Assembly: GCA_038232935.1 (NCBI GenBank)
Contig: JBBSMX010000004.1
Span: forward strand, 1-64,000
Source: JBBSMX01 sp038232935
Lineage (GTDB): Bacteria > Bacteroidota > Rhodothermia > Rhodothermales > JANQRZ01
Direction of reading: 5' to 3'
DNA length: 64,000 nucleotides
Part shown: positions 26,746 through 36,061 of the stretch, piece by piece
Position numbering within the stretch: position 1 is the first letter of the stretch
How the letters are laid out: the number at the start of each line of letters is the position of its first letter
The notes under the pieces: generated by a model
What the model saw: only the letters and a program-made list of their open reading frames with translations
Told to the model about the DNA's origin: nothing
Database searches by the model: none
Translations under genes and position numbers: made by a program

Positions 26746-29406
26746 ATGCCGCTTCGCGCCGATATCGCTACGGGGGAGACCACGCTCGACCGGACTGACC
26801 TCCGGTTGGAGGGGGCGCTCCCGCTCGTGCTGGCTCGGCAGTACCGCAGCGGGGCGCCGGCCGGCATCTTCGGCGTCGGCTGGAGGCACGGGCTGGACCG
26901 GACGCTCCGCGTCGAGGCCGACCGGGTGGTCTACCGCGACGGCTCGGGGCGGGAGACCATCTTTGCGCCCGTCGGGGTGGGGATGGAGGCACGACACCCC
27001 GAGGGGCTGACGCTCCAGCGTCACGCCGACGTGTGGGTGGTGTTTGCCTCGCCGCTCGCGCAGGAGGTCTTCCGCAAGGGGACAGGCAGCGGGCCGCTGC
27101 CGCTCGAACGGATCGTAGACCCGAACGGCAATCGGATGAAACTGGGGTACACGAGCGGGCGGCTCGCCGAGATCACCGGCTCGGGCGGGCAGCGCATCCG
27201 GTTCGTGTACGCCGGCGGGGTCGTAGGGCAGATCGTGATCACCGGCGCGGACGGACGGGCGAGCGCGGTGCGGACGTTCCGCTACGGGGCGGGCAACACG
27301 CTCGTGGCCGAGACCGACGCGGCGGGGCGAACGACGGAGTACGCATACCAGGACGGCCTGCTCGTCCGTGCCGGTTCGGCGGGCGCGGCGTGGCTCGCGC
27401 AGTACGACGGCGATCGCCGCTGCATCGCCCTCTGGCACTCCGACGCCACCGCTGCGACCCACCTCGCCTACGACGCGCTTCGGCAGACGACGCGCGCCGT
27501 AGGCCTCGACGGGCGGCAGGCGCTCTATCGCTACGCCCCCGGCGCGGCGGGCACCGTCGTGCTCGAACGGATCGACGCCGAGGGCGAGAGCCTCAACTAC
27601 TACTACGACGAGGCGCAGCGGCTCATCGGCTACTCCGCGCCCGGCGGCACCGTCGTCACGTTCCAGCGGCTGGATCCGGCAAAGGGGGAGCGCTTTCAGG
27701 TCGATTACGAAAGCCGTTTTTCGAACGCCGTGCTCGGACCGGGCGGTCTCATCGAAACGATAAACGGTTCCTCCGGGGGCGCTTTCGCGTTCGGCTACGA
27801 CGAGCGCTTCAGCCTCGTGCGTCTCACGACGCCGCTCGGAGCGACGTGGACGTTCGAGCGAGACGGGAAGGGACGCGCCTCGGCCCTCATGAGCCCCGCT
27901 GGTCGGCGCATTGGTCTCCGTCGTGAGGGTGTGACGCTTTTCGTGGAGGATGCCGAGGGCCTCCGCCTCCGCCTCACGTTCGACCTCCTCGGGCGGATCG
28001 CCGCGCGCACGGACCGGCTCGGCCGCGAGCAGCGTTTCCGCTACGACGCCGAAGGGCGGCTCATCAGTGTGGCGGTCGGCGACGGATATAGCGTGACGTG
28101 GGACTACGACGGGGCTGGTCGGCTCGTGCGCCTCGTGGATTCCGAGCGTGCCGAGATCCGCCGATCGCACGACGCGGCAGGCCGCGTGCTTACCGCCGAG
28201 TCGGATCGTGGCGCGGTACGCTTCACGTACGATCTCGCCGGGCGAATCCACGGTGTCGAAGGAGCCGGAGGCAAGGTCGGATTCGCCTACGACGAGCAGG
28301 ACCGTCTCCTCCGCGCTGAAGGCCCCGGCGGCACGACCGTCTTCACCTATGAGGGGAGCGAGACGACCGTGACGACCGGCGACCGGCGCGAGGTCTACAG
28401 CGCGCACGGCGAGCCGCTCGAAGAGCACGCGCCCGACGGTAGCGCCCGGCGCTTCCAGTACGGTGCGGCCGGCGAGCTGCTTACAGTCGAGCACGACGTG
28501 GGAGACGAGACGACGACCCTGCTCTTCGACTACGACGACGACGGTCGCCTCGTCAGCGCCGAACGCAGCGGCGCGGCCGTCGCGCTCGGCTACGATCTCG
28601 ACGGCTTGCTGACGACGGTGGAGAACGACGACCGCACGCTCCGCCTCGACTACGACGCCCGACTCCGCCCCGCCACGCTCCACCTCGGTGAGGCGGCCTA
28701 TCGCTTTGCCTTCGACGACGGCGACCGGTTGACCGCGTTGAGCGGAGAGGAAACGGGCTGCACGTTCCAGTACGACACGCTCGACCGATGCACGGCGTTT
28801 CGCACGGGCCACGAGGCGGAGCAGCGGACGACAGTCGGCACCGTCGAGCGTGTGCCGCTGGCGGACGGGCTGTTCGTGCTCGTCGCGCCGCGCGGTGCCG
28901 CGCTCGTCGCGGAGACCGACACCCTCGCGCTCCCACTGTGGGGGCAGGAGGAAATGCGGCTGCCGGAGCTTTCCCTCGAGGCACGGATCGTCCGAGCGCT
29001 CGTCCGCGGACCGGAGGCGGCGCTTGCGTCTCCGCCCGAAGGGCCGGGGCCGCCGGTCGAGCGGTGGCAGGGGCTTGTACAGGCGGAAGGGTTCGAGACC
29101 GGACTCCCCAGTGCGACGGCACTCGGCTTGCCCTGGCCTGCGCTCGATTTCTTCGCCCTCGCCCGTAACCGCTACGATCCGCACTTCACCCGGCGGCGCG
29201 CGGGTGCCTTCCCGCACCACCAGCCCGATGGCGCTCGCGCCCCCGACGCCGCGCCCACCGGCTCCCATCGGACGGGCGTGCTCCAACCACCCGTGTGGGC
29301 CGAGCGCGCGCACGGTACCCACCTCACGGCCATCCTACTCGCCTCGCCCGGCGGGGTCCCCGACACCCTCGCGCTCCGGCTCTACCGGACGCTCACACGC
29401 CCCTGA
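26746..29406 (+). CDS. Rhs/YD-repeat protein with DUF6531-like N-terminus and no recognised toxin
   Basis: 886 residues. The N-terminus (ADIATGETTLDRTDLRLEGA, then RQYRSGAPAGIFGVGWRHGL) matches DUF6531 of T6SS-linked Rhs proteins. Many YD repeats follow (FRYDAEGRLIS, WDYDGAGRLVRL, FDYDDDGRLVSA). Typical T6SS Rhs proteins exceed 1300 residues and end in a core-closing motif plus a variable toxin. Here the nearest equivalent of that motif is RNRYDPHF at about 805, followed by only about 80 Pro/Arg-rich residues. It may be a toxin-less core, a degenerate gene, or carry an unknown short tip. It begins five bases after vgrG. Confidence 0.82.
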   Translation: MPLRADIATGETTLDRTDLRLEGALPLVLARQYRSGAPAGIFGVGWRHGLDRTLRVEADRVVYRDGSGRETIFAPVGVGMEARHPEGLTLQRHADVWVVFASPLAQEVFRKGTGSGPLPLERIVDPNGNRMKLGYTSGRLAEITGSGGQRIRFVYAGGVVGQIVITGADGRASAVRTFRYGAGNTLVAETDAAGRTTEYAYQDGLLVRAGSAGAAWLAQYDGDRRCIALWHSDATAATHLAYDALRQTTRAVGLDGRQALYRYAPGAAGTVVLERIDAEGESLNYYYDEAQRLIGYSAPGGTVVTFQRLDPAKGERFQVDYESRFSNAVLGPGGLIETINGSSGGAFAFGYDERFSLVRLTTPLGATWTFERDGKGRASALMSPAGRRIGLRREGVTLFVEDAEGLRLRLTFDLLGRIAARTDRLGREQRFRYDAEGRLISVAVGDGYSVTWDYDGAGRLVRLVDSERAEIRRSHDAAGRVLTAESDRGAVRFTYDLAGRIHGVEGAGGKVGFAYDEQDRLLRAEGPGGTTVFTYEGSETTVTTGDRREVYSAHGEPLEEHAPDGSARRFQYGAAGELLTVEHDVGDETTTLLFDYDDDGRLVSAERSGAAVALGYDLDGLLTTVENDDRTLRLDYDARLRPATLHLGEAAYRFAFDDGDRLTALSGEETGCTFQYDTLDRCTAFRTGHEAEQRTTVGTVERVPLADGLFVLVAPRGAALVAETDTLALPLWGQEEMRLPELSLEARIVRALVRGPEAALASPPEGPGPPVERWQGLVQAEGFETGLPSATALGLPWPALDFFALARNRYDPHFTRRRAGAFPHHQPDGARAPDAAPTGSHRTGVLQPPVWAERAHGTHLTAILLASPGGVPDTLALRLYRTLTRP

Positions 29407-29410
29407 CCCC

Positions 29411-30460
29411 GTGGAGTCGCCGCCACTCACCTTCGATCTCGACCGGCTCCGGCCCGGCGCGGACCTGCGCGAGGCGGACCTGCGCGCGGTCTCTCTCGCG
29501 TCGGCCGATCTCACCGGGGCGAATCTCGCGGGAATAGATCTCCGGGAGACCGAGATCGCCGGGGCGATCCTCGAAGGCATAGACTTCAAGGGGGCCGATC
29601 TCCAGGGCGCTCGGTTCACTGAATCGCTGATGAGCGGAGCGAATTTTACCGAGGCCAATCTGACGGGAGTGACGTTCGACGGGTGCCTGCTCGAAGGCGC
29701 GCTGTTTCGCAACGCTCGGCTCGACGGAGCCACGTTGGCGTCCTGCGTGGCCGACCGCGCCGACTTTCGCGGGGCCTCCCTGCCGCGCTGCACGATCGAA
29801 GGGTCGGTTCTCGAAGAGGCGAGCCTGGCCGGGTGCGAGATGGCGGGAGCGGTCCTCAGCGGGAGTGTCTTTAATGCCGCCGATCTCACCGGGGCGAAGC
29901 TCGTCGGCGCGAACCTCGAACAGACCCTGTTGAGTGAGGCCAACCTCGCCGGGGCCGACTTCACCGACGCCGTGCTCTCCGGGGCCATCCTCGACAAAGC
30001 GAGCGCGCCCGGTGCCATCTTTCGCCGCGCGTTTCTCGTCGCCACCTTCGCCCCGCGTGCCGACCTTTCGGGGTGCGACTTCTCGGGGGCCAAGCTCTCC
30101 GTCGGCACGTTCACCCGGTCGACACTAGCGCGGGCGACCTTCCTCCACACCACGGCCGAGAGCGCGGTCTTCGAGTACGCAGACCTCCGCGGGGCGAAGC
30201 TGAGCCAGTCCTCATTCAACTTCTCCAACTTCGTCGGGGCCGAGTTCGCGGGGGCGCAGGCTGCCACGTGCAGTTTCTTCGGAGCGGATTTCTACTGGAC
30301 CGTGCTCGATGCTTTCCAGCGGACGCAGTGCGATTTCGAATCGGCCCGGATGCCCGAGTCGGTCCAGCCTGCGTTCGGGCCGGGCGTCGCGCCGCCGCCG
30401 ATCCGCCCCCTGCCGCTCTATCGCCAGCCCGCCTCCGCGCAACCCCGTCCGAGCCGATGA
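29411..30460 (+). CDS. Pentapeptide-repeat protein of the T6SS spike block
   Basis: 349 residues from a GTG at 29411, four bases after the Rhs stop. Upstream in-frame codons are antisense-like shadow of the Rhs gene, so the GTG is preferred. Over 50 A(D/N)LxG-type pentapeptides (GADLREADLRAVSLASADLTG...) predict a right-handed quadrilateral beta-helix over about residues 15-315, ending in a Pro-rich tail. In T6SS loci such proteins often sit beside or are fused to DUF2169, as here. Role unknown; an effector-loading adaptor is the likeliest inference. The stop overlaps the next ATG. Confidence 0.85.
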   Translation: MESPPLTFDLDRLRPGADLREADLRAVSLASADLTGANLAGIDLRETEIAGAILEGIDFKGADLQGARFTESLMSGANFTEANLTGVTFDGCLLEGALFRNARLDGATLASCVADRADFRGASLPRCTIEGSVLEEASLAGCEMAGAVLSGSVFNAADLTGAKLVGANLEQTLLSEANLAGADFTDAVLSGAILDKASAPGAIFRRAFLVATFAPRADLSGCDFSGAKLSVGTFTRSTLARATFLHTTAESAVFEYADLRGAKLSQSSFNFSNFVGAEFAGAQAATCSFFGADFYWTVLDAFQRTQCDFESARMPESVQPAFGPGVAPPPIRPLPLYRQPASAQPRPSR

Positions 30461-31524
30461 ACGTCACGAATGACACGCCGTTCGTCGACGGCCTCGCGAT
30501 CGGAATGGGGCCGGACCGGAAGCCGTGCCTCGCCGTGCTGCTCAAAGCCACGTTCCGGATCCCCGACGGGGCCGATGGTGCGCCCGCGCCCGCTGCCGAC
30601 GAGCAACTCCCCATCGCGGCCAGCGACGAGTTCTTCAAAGGCGACATCACCGGCAGCGTCCGACTCGAAAGCGACGTCGTCCCGTTCAAGCCCCGCGCCG
30701 ACATCGTGCTCGTCGGGCGGGCGTATGCGCCAGGCGGCAAGCCGGTGCCGGCGCTCGACGTGGCGCTCCGCGTCGGGCGGGCGCAGCAGGCCATCCGCGT
30801 CTTCGGCGACCGGCGGTGGGTGTTCCCGACCCGGCTGGTGATGGTACCGACGATGTCCGATCCCGAGCCGTTCGCCGAGATGCCGCTCGTCTACGAGCGC
30901 GCCTTCGGTGGGTTCGATCACAAAGGGCGGGCGTGGTGCACGCAGAACCACATCGGCCGCGGGTTCATCGGGAAGAAGACACGCGAGTCCGTGGACGGCA
31001 AGGTGCTGCCCAACCTCGAAGACCCCCGCCGCCCGATCCGCTCGTGGGATGACCAGCCCGCGCCCGTCGGCTTCGGCTTCTACGGCCGAAGCTGGCAGCC
31101 CCGCGCGGCCTTCACCGGCCGGGCCACGCACGACCTCGACCCCGAGTTCGGCTTGCCCGCCGACTTCGACTTCGGGTTCAACAACGGGGCGCACCCCGCG
31201 CTGCAAGTCCCCAGCTACCTCGCGGGCAACGAGGAAGTCGAGCTGCGGCATCTCACGCCCGACGGCTACCGGCGCTTCCAGCTTCCCGGCCTCCGACCCG
31301 ATATCGCCCTTCACGTCTACGAAGGAGCAAGCGGCGAGGCAGGATCTGACGCCCCCCCCGAACAGGCCGAGCGCCCGGTGCACCGCCACCCGCTCACGAC
31401 TCACCTCGATACCCTCGTGTTTCTTCCCGACGAAGGTGTATTCTATCAGGTGTGGCGTGGGACGTATACCCTTCCTGAGCTAAGCCTAGGCACGATTGCG
31501 GGCATCGACCTCCGCATCGCATAA
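30457..31524 (+). CDS. DUF2169-family T6SS adaptor protein
   Basis: 355 residues from the ATG at 30457, overlapping the pentapeptide gene stop (ATGA). It has the DUF2169 pattern: LAVLLKATFRIPDG, then KPRADIVLVGRAYAPGGKPVPALDV, PLVYERAFGGFD, and WQPRAAFTGRATHD further on. DUF2169 proteins act as adaptors that load effectors onto VgrG/PAAR spikes in Agrobacterium and other proteobacteria. Which cargo it serves here is unclear because no toxin is recognised nearby. Confidence 0.87.
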   Translation: MNVTNDTPFVDGLAIGMGPDRKPCLAVLLKATFRIPDGADGAPAPAADEQLPIAASDEFFKGDITGSVRLESDVVPFKPRADIVLVGRAYAPGGKPVPALDVALRVGRAQQAIRVFGDRRWVFPTRLVMVPTMSDPEPFAEMPLVYERAFGGFDHKGRAWCTQNHIGRGFIGKKTRESVDGKVLPNLEDPRRPIRSWDDQPAPVGFGFYGRSWQPRAAFTGRATHDLDPEFGLPADFDFGFNNGAHPALQVPSYLAGNEEVELRHLTPDGYRRFQLPGLRPDIALHVYEGASGEAGSDAPPEQAERPVHRHPLTTHLDTLVFLPDEGVFYQVWRGTYTLPELSLGTIAGIDLRIA

Positions 31525-31541
31525 CCCTCACCTCGACTGCC

Positions 31542-33368
31542 ATGAGCGATCCGCACAAAAACGTAGGCATCCGCATCACCTCAGACCCGGACACGACAGC
31601 CATTCCGCAGCCCGGCACGGGGGCCGTGAAACGCGAGGCGCGGATGCCGCTCCGCTTGCTGCTCGTCGCTGATCTCACGCCGCAACGGCGGCCGAACTGG
31701 CGGGGCGATTCGCTCCTGCGGCGGGTGGACGCGCACGGTTTCGCCGGGCTGATGGAGGAGTGGCAGCCCGCGCTCCGGCTCGACGTGCCGAACCGGCTCA
31801 GTCCGCAACCTCCGTCGCTAGAGATCGGACTTCGGTTTCGGTCCTTAAAGGACTTCGCGCCGTCCGCGATTGCTCGGCAGGTGCCGGCGCTCGCGCGACT
31901 GCTCGCGATCCGCACCGAGGTCTACGGCGTCCGCACAAAGGGGACCGACCGCGAGACCTTCCGCGACCGGCTCGGGGAGGCCGGGGTGGATGCGGCGTCG
32001 GCGGACGGGCTCTACGCCCAGCTCACCATCGAGCCGCCCAAGCCGAAGCCTGCGCCGGCCCCGCAGAGGGACGACGCGCTCGACCGGCTGATGGGGATGG
32101 TGGATTCCGGCGACGGCAGCGCCGACGAAACGAGCGGCAGCGGGGACGCGCTCGCCGAGGCGGTCTCCGACGGCGCGCGCCGCATCGCGACGTCGGCGGC
32201 CGATAAGATTCTGGAGGACTTCGACCGGAAGCTCGGCGGGCAGGTTCGGGCGATCATCGAGCACCCGGACGTGCGGCGGCTCGAAGCGGCGTGGCGCGGG
32301 CTGAAGCTGCTCGTGGACCGGCTCCCGTTCCGCGAGGGCGTCCACCTCGACGTGCTGGCCGCGCCCCGCGAGAGCCTGAGCGAGGCGCTCTATTTCCAGG
32401 TCCTCGTGCCGGAGCACGGTGCCGGAGAAGGCGACGGCCGCGACCCGCTCTCCGCCGTAATCCTCGGCTTCGCCTTCGATAACAGCCAGGCCGATATCGA
32501 ACTGCTCGACGACATCGCCGGGACGGGTGCGAGCCTGCAAGCCCCGTTCATCGCGTCCGCCGGGCCGGAGTTCTTCGGGTTCGATGCGCCGGAGAAGATC
32601 GGGCCGCTGCCGCTCGTGCCGCAGCTCGTCGCGGGGCCGGAGTACATCCACTGGAACAAGCTCCGCGAGAAGGACGAGGCAAGGTTCGCCGCGCTCGCGT
32701 TCCCGCCGTTCCTGCTCCGCGCACCCTACGGCCCGGACAACCCGTCGAAGGATTTTCCGCTCGAAGAAGCGGGGTTCCTGTGGGGCGGCGGTGCCCTCGC
32801 CGTCGCCGTCGCGATGGCCGACTCGTTCGCGGAGACGGGCTGGCCGACACACCTCGCCGGTCGGCGGATGGACGACCTGCCGATCCACGAGACCGAGCGC
32901 GGCCGAACGCCGCTCGCCGTGCTGATCCCCGAAGCCAAAGCCGCCGAACTCGCCGACGCCGGGTTCGTCGTGCTCACCGGGGAGGCGAACCGCGACCGGA
33001 TACAGGTCGCCCGCGCCCCGAACATCGCGCGCGCACAAACCTTCGACGACCCGGAGAAGACGGCGCATGCGGCAGCGCACGCGACGCTCGGGTGCGGCCT
33101 CTTCGCGGCGCGGGCCGCCCACCGTATGCTGACGCTGCCTACCGAAATCGACCCCGCCGCCTCGTTGGAGGCCAAGCAGGCCGCGGTGATCGCTTCGCTG
33201 CGTGCGTTCCTCGGGGGGGACGTAGCGGCGGACGCCGTGACAGCGGAGCTGGTCCCCGAGGCCGAGATCGACGGGCACGACTTGCTGGCCGTTCGTTTGC
33301 AGCCACCGCGCCACGTGCTGGACAGCCCCGTTCACCTCGCCATCGGCCTTCCGGTCCCGCGAGCATGA
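31542..33368 (+). CDS. TssB-TssC fusion paralogue (sheath-like)
   Basis: 608 residues. Residues about 30-135 align with TssB (PLRLLLVADLTP; SLKDFAPSAIARQVPALARL, compare SFDPEEVAKQVPQLNRM of this locus). Residues about 215-600 align with TssC (LEDFDRKLGGQVRAIIEHPD; WRGLKLLVDRLPF; YIHWNKLREKDEARFAAL; FLWGGGALAVAVAMADSF). A Pro/Asp/Ser-rich linker joins them. A normal tssB and tssC are present 18 kb upstream, so this is an additional, fused, diverged sheath protein. It may cap, terminate or modulate the sheath or form an accessory structure. No frameshift is involved. Confidence 0.85.
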   Translation: MSDPHKNVGIRITSDPDTTAIPQPGTGAVKREARMPLRLLLVADLTPQRRPNWRGDSLLRRVDAHGFAGLMEEWQPALRLDVPNRLSPQPPSLEIGLRFRSLKDFAPSAIARQVPALARLLAIRTEVYGVRTKGTDRETFRDRLGEAGVDAASADGLYAQLTIEPPKPKPAPAPQRDDALDRLMGMVDSGDGSADETSGSGDALAEAVSDGARRIATSAADKILEDFDRKLGGQVRAIIEHPDVRRLEAAWRGLKLLVDRLPFREGVHLDVLAAPRESLSEALYFQVLVPEHGAGEGDGRDPLSAVILGFAFDNSQADIELLDDIAGTGASLQAPFIASAGPEFFGFDAPEKIGPLPLVPQLVAGPEYIHWNKLREKDEARFAALAFPPFLLRAPYGPDNPSKDFPLEEAGFLWGGGALAVAVAMADSFAETGWPTHLAGRRMDDLPIHETERGRTPLAVLIPEAKAAELADAGFVVLTGEANRDRIQVARAPNIARAQTFDDPEKTAHAAAHATLGCGLFAARAAHRMLTLPTEIDPAASLEAKQAAVIASLRAFLGGDVAADAVTAELVPEAEIDGHDLLAVRLQPPRHVLDSPVHLAIGLPVPRA

Positions 33369-33414
33369 TGAGCGCGGATGACCCGCAATAGAGAAGAAAA
33401 TCGTTCCTAGTTAC

Positions 33415-35223
33415 GTGGAGGCGCATTCCGTCTCGTGCCGCCCCATCATTCGTCCCTCCAGGGCCACTTTTTTGACCCCCCAACATCCTCCCTCTTCTCA
33501 GCCGACGGAGGCGCGGCCCACCATTCGGGTTCGCGTCGAAGGGAGTAGCGTACCCGGATTGGAACGGACATTTACGGAGCCGTTCACGATTGGCCGCGGG
33601 CTACAGGCAACGCTGCACGTGGACTCCGGCCGCGTCAGCCGCATTCACGCTGAAGTCGTCTTCGAGGAGGGCTGGGTGCTCCGCGACGCGGGCAGCACAA
33701 ACGGGGTGTATTGTGACGGCGAGCGCATCGAATCGGTGCCGCTCGTGGGGGAGGTGGTGGTCCGGCTCGGGCGCGATGGCCCCGCCGTGCATTTCCAGGT
33801 AGCGGAAGCGGAGGGCAACTACACCCCGAGCGCCGATACGATTCCCAGCGATGCCCTGACGGGGAGCGAGCTCTCGCCGCCGGTGGATTTGCCGGGGAAA
33901 ACGTCAGCGGCGAATTCCCGTGGCGATGACACCTCCGCGCGCGAGAAGCCATTCCCCTCGGAGGGCGGGACGATGGGGATACGGGGTGAGCCCCCATCAC
34001 CGTCGGGCGCCGAAGGCAAGGGGAAGACGTCTGAGCGGTCGGTGAGCCAGGTCATCCGGCGCTACTTCGGCGACGATGCGGGGGAGCCTGCGGGCGAGCG
34101 GACGATGATGATCCGCCGGGCGTATCAGGAGGTCCACACGAAACAGAAGCGGAAGTACAGCGGCATCATCGGAGGCGTAGCAGCGCTGCTAATCGCGGCG
34201 CTCGGCTTCGCCATCTGGCAACAGATGCGGGTGGAGAAGCTGACCAATACGGCCGAAGCGCTCTTTTACGAGATGAGAGAGCAGGATCTCGCAACGGCTG
34301 AGCTCCGCATGCTGGCTGAAGAGGGTGGCAATGCCGCGCTCGCCGCACAACTGGACGAACTGGAAGCCCGTCGTCGCCGTCAGGCCGAACTGTACCAGGG
34401 GTACGTTGAAGAACTGGGCATCTATCGCTCGCTCAACCCGCAGGAGAAGGAGATATACCGGGTGGCCCGCATCTTCAACGAGAGCGAGTTCACGATGCCG
34501 GCGGGTTTCGTCCGGGAGGTGAAGGGGGTGATCAGCGAATGGCAGCGCTCCGGCCGGCTCAAAAACGCCCTCCAACTGGCCGAGCGAAACGGCTACACCC
34601 CCGCCATCGTCCGGACGATGCAGAAGTATGGGCTCCCGCCCGAGTTCTTCTACCTCGCCCTGCAGGAGAGCAACTTCGACACGTGCATCAGTGGACCGGA
34701 GACACGCTGGGGGATCGCCAAAGGGATGTGGCAATTCATCCCGCCGACGGCCCAAGCCTACGGCCTCTCCACCGGCCCCCGCGTCGACCTCCGCGTGTGC
34801 GACCCGATGGACGAGCGCCACGACTTCGCCCTCGCCACCGACGCCGCTGCCCGCTACCTCCTCTACATCTACACCCATCTGGCGCAGGCTTCCGGCCTGC
34901 TGGTCATGGCCTCGTACAACTGGGGCGAGCACCGCGTGTCCTCCAAGCTCGACGAGCTTCCCGAGACCCCCCTCGATCTCGTCCGGCAGGATTTCGAAGA
35001 CGTGCCGCAGAACCCGCAACAGCGTAGCTACTGGCGGTTCCTCAACGAGTACCGAGATCGGATGCCCGACGAGACGAAGAACTACGTCCTGCATATCTTC
35101 TCCGCCGCCGTCATCGGGCAAAACCCTCGGCTGTTCGGGTTCGACTTCGACAATCCGCTGGAGCCGTACCTCCAGGAACCGGCGTCTGACCCCTCCGCCG
35201 TGGCCCTTTCCACCTCCCCTTGA
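33415..35223 (+). CDS. FHA domain-membrane anchor-lytic transglycosylase fusion
   Basis: 602 residues counted from a GTG at 33415; the true start could be a little later because the first 35 residues are unconserved. An FHA domain spans about 38-125 (FTIGRGLQA, GRVSRIHAEV, DAGSTNGVYCDGE). A polar linker, one membrane segment at about 245-265 (IIGGVAALLIAALGFAIW) and a helical stalk follow. The SLT-type transglycosylase domain is at about 400-540, with the catalytic Glu418 in YLALQESNFDT and GMWQFIPPTA, YNWGEHRV downstream. This puts FHA inside and the wall-cutting domain in the periplasm. It probably opens peptidoglycan for T6SS assembly under phosphorylation control. Confidence 0.87.
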   Translation: MEAHSVSCRPIIRPSRATFLTPQHPPSSQPTEARPTIRVRVEGSSVPGLERTFTEPFTIGRGLQATLHVDSGRVSRIHAEVVFEEGWVLRDAGSTNGVYCDGERIESVPLVGEVVVRLGRDGPAVHFQVAEAEGNYTPSADTIPSDALTGSELSPPVDLPGKTSAANSRGDDTSAREKPFPSEGGTMGIRGEPPSPSGAEGKGKTSERSVSQVIRRYFGDDAGEPAGERTMMIRRAYQEVHTKQKRKYSGIIGGVAALLIAALGFAIWQQMRVEKLTNTAEALFYEMREQDLATAELRMLAEEGGNAALAAQLDELEARRRRQAELYQGYVEELGIYRSLNPQEKEIYRVARIFNESEFTMPAGFVREVKGVISEWQRSGRLKNALQLAERNGYTPAIVRTMQKYGLPPEFFYLALQESNFDTCISGPETRWGIAKGMWQFIPPTAQAYGLSTGPRVDLRVCDPMDERHDFALATDAAARYLLYIYTHLAQASGLLVMASYNWGEHRVSSKLDELPETPLDLVRQDFEDVPQNPQQRSYWRFLNEYRDRMPDETKNYVLHIFSAAVIGQNPRLFGFDFDNPLEPYLQEPASDPSAVALSTSP

Positions 35224-35234
35224 TCTGCTCGCTC

Positions 35235-35996
35235 ATGCTGTGGAAGCGCTCTGCCCGCCCGCTCACGATTCGCTTCGGCGCCAAGTCCGATGTCGGCCAA
35301 GTCCGCTCGGAGAATCAGGACGACTACGGGCGCTTCCCGGAGGTCCAGTCCACCCGCAATGGGGACCAGCTATTCGTCGTAGCCGACGGGATGGGCGGGC
35401 ACGAGGACGGCGGCCGGGCTAGCCGGGTCGCCGTCGAAGCCGTGGGGGGCACGTACTTCACGCATCCGGAGGTACCCGTGGAGGACCGGCTGCGCCGGGC
35501 GGTCAGCGAGGCGAACGCGCGGGTCTATCAGTTCGCGCAGGCCGGTACCATCCCGAAGAAGATGGGCACCACCTGCACCGCCCTCGCCCTGGTGGGGGAA
35601 GACGCCTACCTCGCGCACGTCGGTGACAGCAGGGCCTATCGGATCAATCGGGACGGGATCTCGCAGCTCTCGCGGGATCACACGCTCGTGGAGGCGCTGA
35701 TGCGCGAGGGGGTGCTGACCGAGGACGAGGCCGCGCGCCATCCGCAGCGGCACGCGCTCGTCCGAGCGATCGGGATCGAACCGGAGGTGCAGGTGGACGT
35801 GCGGCGGCTCAAGACCCCGCAGTCCGGCGATGCGTTTCTGCTGTGCTCCGACGGCCTCGCCCGCGTGACCAACGTGGAGATCCGCGACATCGTTCGTTCT
35901 GAAACACCGCAGCAGGCGGCCGAAACCCTCGTCCAACTGGCGAACGACCGCGGCGGGCACGATAATGTGACGGTTCTAGTAGTAAAGGTTGAATAG
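35235..35996 (+). CDS. pppA: PP2C-family Ser/Thr phosphatase (PppA-like)
   Basis: 253 residues from the ATG at 35235; a TTG at 35220 overlapping the previous stop would add five residues. All metal-binding PP2C motifs are visible: RSENQDDYG, VADGMGGHEDGG, AHVGDSRAYR, LCSDGLARV and GGHDNVTVLVV. No membrane segment. In T6SS loci PppA dephosphorylates the FHA protein and opposes the kinase PpkA, encoded next. Confidence 0.92.
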   Translation: MLWKRSARPLTIRFGAKSDVGQVRSENQDDYGRFPEVQSTRNGDQLFVVADGMGGHEDGGRASRVAVEAVGGTYFTHPEVPVEDRLRRAVSEANARVYQFAQAGTIPKKMGTTCTALALVGEDAYLAHVGDSRAYRINRDGISQLSRDHTLVEALMREGVLTEDEAARHPQRHALVRAIGIEPEVQVDVRRLKTPQSGDAFLLCSDGLARVTNVEIRDIVRSETPQQAAETLVQLANDRGGHDNVTVLVVKVE

Positions 35997-36061
35997 GCCG
36001 AGCAAGAGATTAGCTTTGCGTATCCTAGCGTCTTGGCCCTCCGCTCTTCGAAGTACCCTTT

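Noticed and set aside
26737..29322. 861-codon open frame on the minus strand opposite the Rhs gene
   Set aside because: Its sequence is Arg/Gly/Glu-rich low-information translation antisense to clear YD repeats; typical shadow in GC-rich DNA.
28850..29410. Upstream extension of the pentapeptide-repeat gene into the Rhs gene
   Set aside because: The in-frame upstream residues are Ser/Arg/Pro-rich shadow of the Rhs frame; the pentapeptide pattern begins only after the GTG at 29411.
36033..36061. Promoter directly upstream of the Ser/Thr kinase gene
   Set aside because: TTG and TACCCTTT are 18 bases apart, but the -7-like element abuts the ATG, leaving no room for a normal leader; match is weak.
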